From positions 31,946-95,945 of the forward strand of contig UWOR01000012.1 in the NCBI GenBank assembly GCA_900604495.1: a DNA stretch of 64,000 nt, read 5' to 3'. The translations under genes were made by a program, and so were the position numbers. The stretch is from Desulfovibrio sp. Marseille-P6017. GTDB lineage: Bacteria; Bacillota_A; Clostridia; Peptostreptococcales; Peptostreptococcaceae. A model generated the notes under the pieces. The model did no database searches and had not been told where the DNA came from. It worked only from the letters and a program-made list of their open reading frames with translations. This document shows, piece by piece, positions 63,071 through 64,000 of this stretch (position 1 is its first letter; each line of letters opens with the position of its first letter).

Positions 63071-64000
63071 CTAAATATATTCATTTTGTAAATAATATAA
63101 GTTATAAAAATATCCTTTATTATTAATCAGTTCTTCAAATTGACCTTTTTCTATAACATTTCCTTCTTTCATAACAATTATCTCATCATATTTAACTAAT
63201 ATACTTTTTATAAGCTTATGAGTCACAACTATTAATGTAAGATCTTCTATTGATAATAAAGAATTTTCTAAATTATAAGCAGTTTCATTATCAAGTGCAG
63301 AAGTTGACTCATCTAAAATTAAAATCTTAGTATTATTTATTAAAGAACGAGCTATAGCAATTCTTTGTTTTTCTCCTCCAGATAACTTATTTCCATTTTC
63401 TCCAACTAATGAGTTAATTCCATTTGGAAGAGACTTTATTAAATTAGATAATCCTGACCTTTTACAGATTTCTAAAACATCTTCATCACTATAGTTAGCA
63501 AATAATTTTATATTTTCTTTTATAGTATCATCAAACATAAATACATTTTGCTGAATCATAGACATATTTTTATATAAGTCATTACTAAATATATTTTGAA
63601 TATTTTTATTATCCAATAATATATCACCTTCATAATTTTTATAATATCTCATAATAAGTTTTATAAGTGTACTTTTACCGCAACCACTTTCTCCAACTAT
63701 TGCATACTTTTTGTTTTTATCAAAACTTAAATTTATATTATTTAAAGTTTTTCTATCATCAGTATAAGAAAAATTTAAATTATCTACTTTTATACTACTT
63801 TCAAATAAAGGCAGTTCTATATGCTCAATATCTTCATTTGTAGTGTTAATAATATCATCAATCTTATCAGAAATAAGAGATACTGATTTTATTTGATTTA
63901 TTAAAGATATACTTACTTTAACAGGTCCTACTATATGAGTGCTTAATTGAATAATTATTATAGCTATACCTACAGATATTTGATTTTTATACATTAAGTA
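63071..64000 (-). CDS. ABC exporter, C-terminal part (cut by window edge)
   Basis: The frame is open to the window edge, so the N-terminus lies outside. Visible are the last membrane helix region (SVGIAIIIIQLSTHIVGPVKVSISLINQIKSV) and a full nucleotide-binding domain: Walker A GESGCGKST, Q-loop MIQQNVFMFDDTI, signature LSGGEKQR, Walker B ILILDESTSALD and the switch VTHKL. It belongs to the TMD-NBD half-exporter type (MsbA/LmrA/peptide exporters). Cargo unknown. Confidence 0.9.
   Translation of the reverse strand, partial: YLMYKNQISVGIAIIIIQLSTHIVGPVKVSISLINQIKSVSLISDKIDDIINTTNEDIEHIELPLFESSIKVDNLNFSYTDDRKTLNNINLSFDKNKKYAIVGESGCGKSTLIKLIMRYYKNYEGDILLDNKNIQNIFSNDLYKNMSMIQQNVFMFDDTIKENIKLFANYSDEDVLEICKRSGLSNLIKSLPNGINSLVGENGNKLSGGEKQRIAIARSLINNTKILILDESTSALDNETAYNLENSLLSIEDLTLIVVTHKLIKSILVKYDEIIVMKEGNVIEKGQFEELINNKGYFYNLYYLQNEYI

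Overview
The window is a very AT-rich stretch of bacterial chromosome with dense genes, mostly on the minus strand, and many gene-end hairpins. Gene content (selenium-dependent molybdenum hydroxylase maturation genes, BmpA-type nucleoside uptake, AbgT, LUD/ferredoxin proteins, DUF362 proteins, PduO adenosyltransferase), the codon use and the AGGAGG-type ribosome sites point to an anaerobic low-GC Firmicute of class Clostridia, probably the Peptostreptococcaceae (Romboutsia/Paraclostridium/Clostridioides-like). The family-level placement is inference. I found no rRNA, tRNA, CRISPR array, prophage or insertion sequence.

Layout. 1-990: aspartokinase gene (running off the left edge) behind a lysine riboswitch, but broken by a frameshift and a stop. 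1131-5601: an orphan replication-relaxation-like protein, a surface protein with repeated YW motifs, an NlpC/P60-like hydrolase, a VTT-family membrane protein and a YpmS-like protein. 5890-10498: glnS, lipid kinase, LUD protein, ferredoxin-like protein. 10684-13690: a 44-residue ORF next to a perfect palindrome, and a FecBCD-type iron/cobalamin uptake operon. 14036-17205: aminotransferase, hydrolase, cold-shock protein. 17321-25863: M20 hydrolase plus BmpA-type nucleoside ABC operon, then a polar amino-acid ABC operon. 26140-30111: GHL10 protein, CLC channel, HD protein and a small zinc-finger/Tad2-like fusion. 30544-34869: ABC-F protein and a P-type ATPase behind a yybP-ykoY manganese riboswitch. 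35100-37381: three genes for the selenium-dependent molybdenum hydroxylase cofactor. 37490-38930: preQ1 riboswitch, queT and a degenerate FtsZ-like gene in one transcription unit. 39026-53370: DUF362, NhaA, YitT, OPT transporter with a coupled PqqD protein, an Amt-PII fusion and PduO adenosyltransferase, among others. 53417-57347: amidohydrolase, AbgT transporter and M20 peptidase, which look like one peptide/aminobenzoyl-glutamate scavenging unit. 57525-64000: small membrane, zinc and coiled-coil proteins, a membrane-anchored GIY-YIG protein, and an ABC exporter running off the right edge.

Two things stand out. First, the preQ1 riboswitch-queT-FtsZ-like unit couples queuosine precursor sensing to a tubulin-fold protein that has lost the GTP-binding signature loop. 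Second, at least six genes carry point lesions (lysC, a 39-kb ORF, a DUF362 gene, a DUF1648 gene, amt and the abgT start). They are a mixture of homopolymer length changes, which could be sequencing errors, and clean in-frame stops, which are harder to dismiss.
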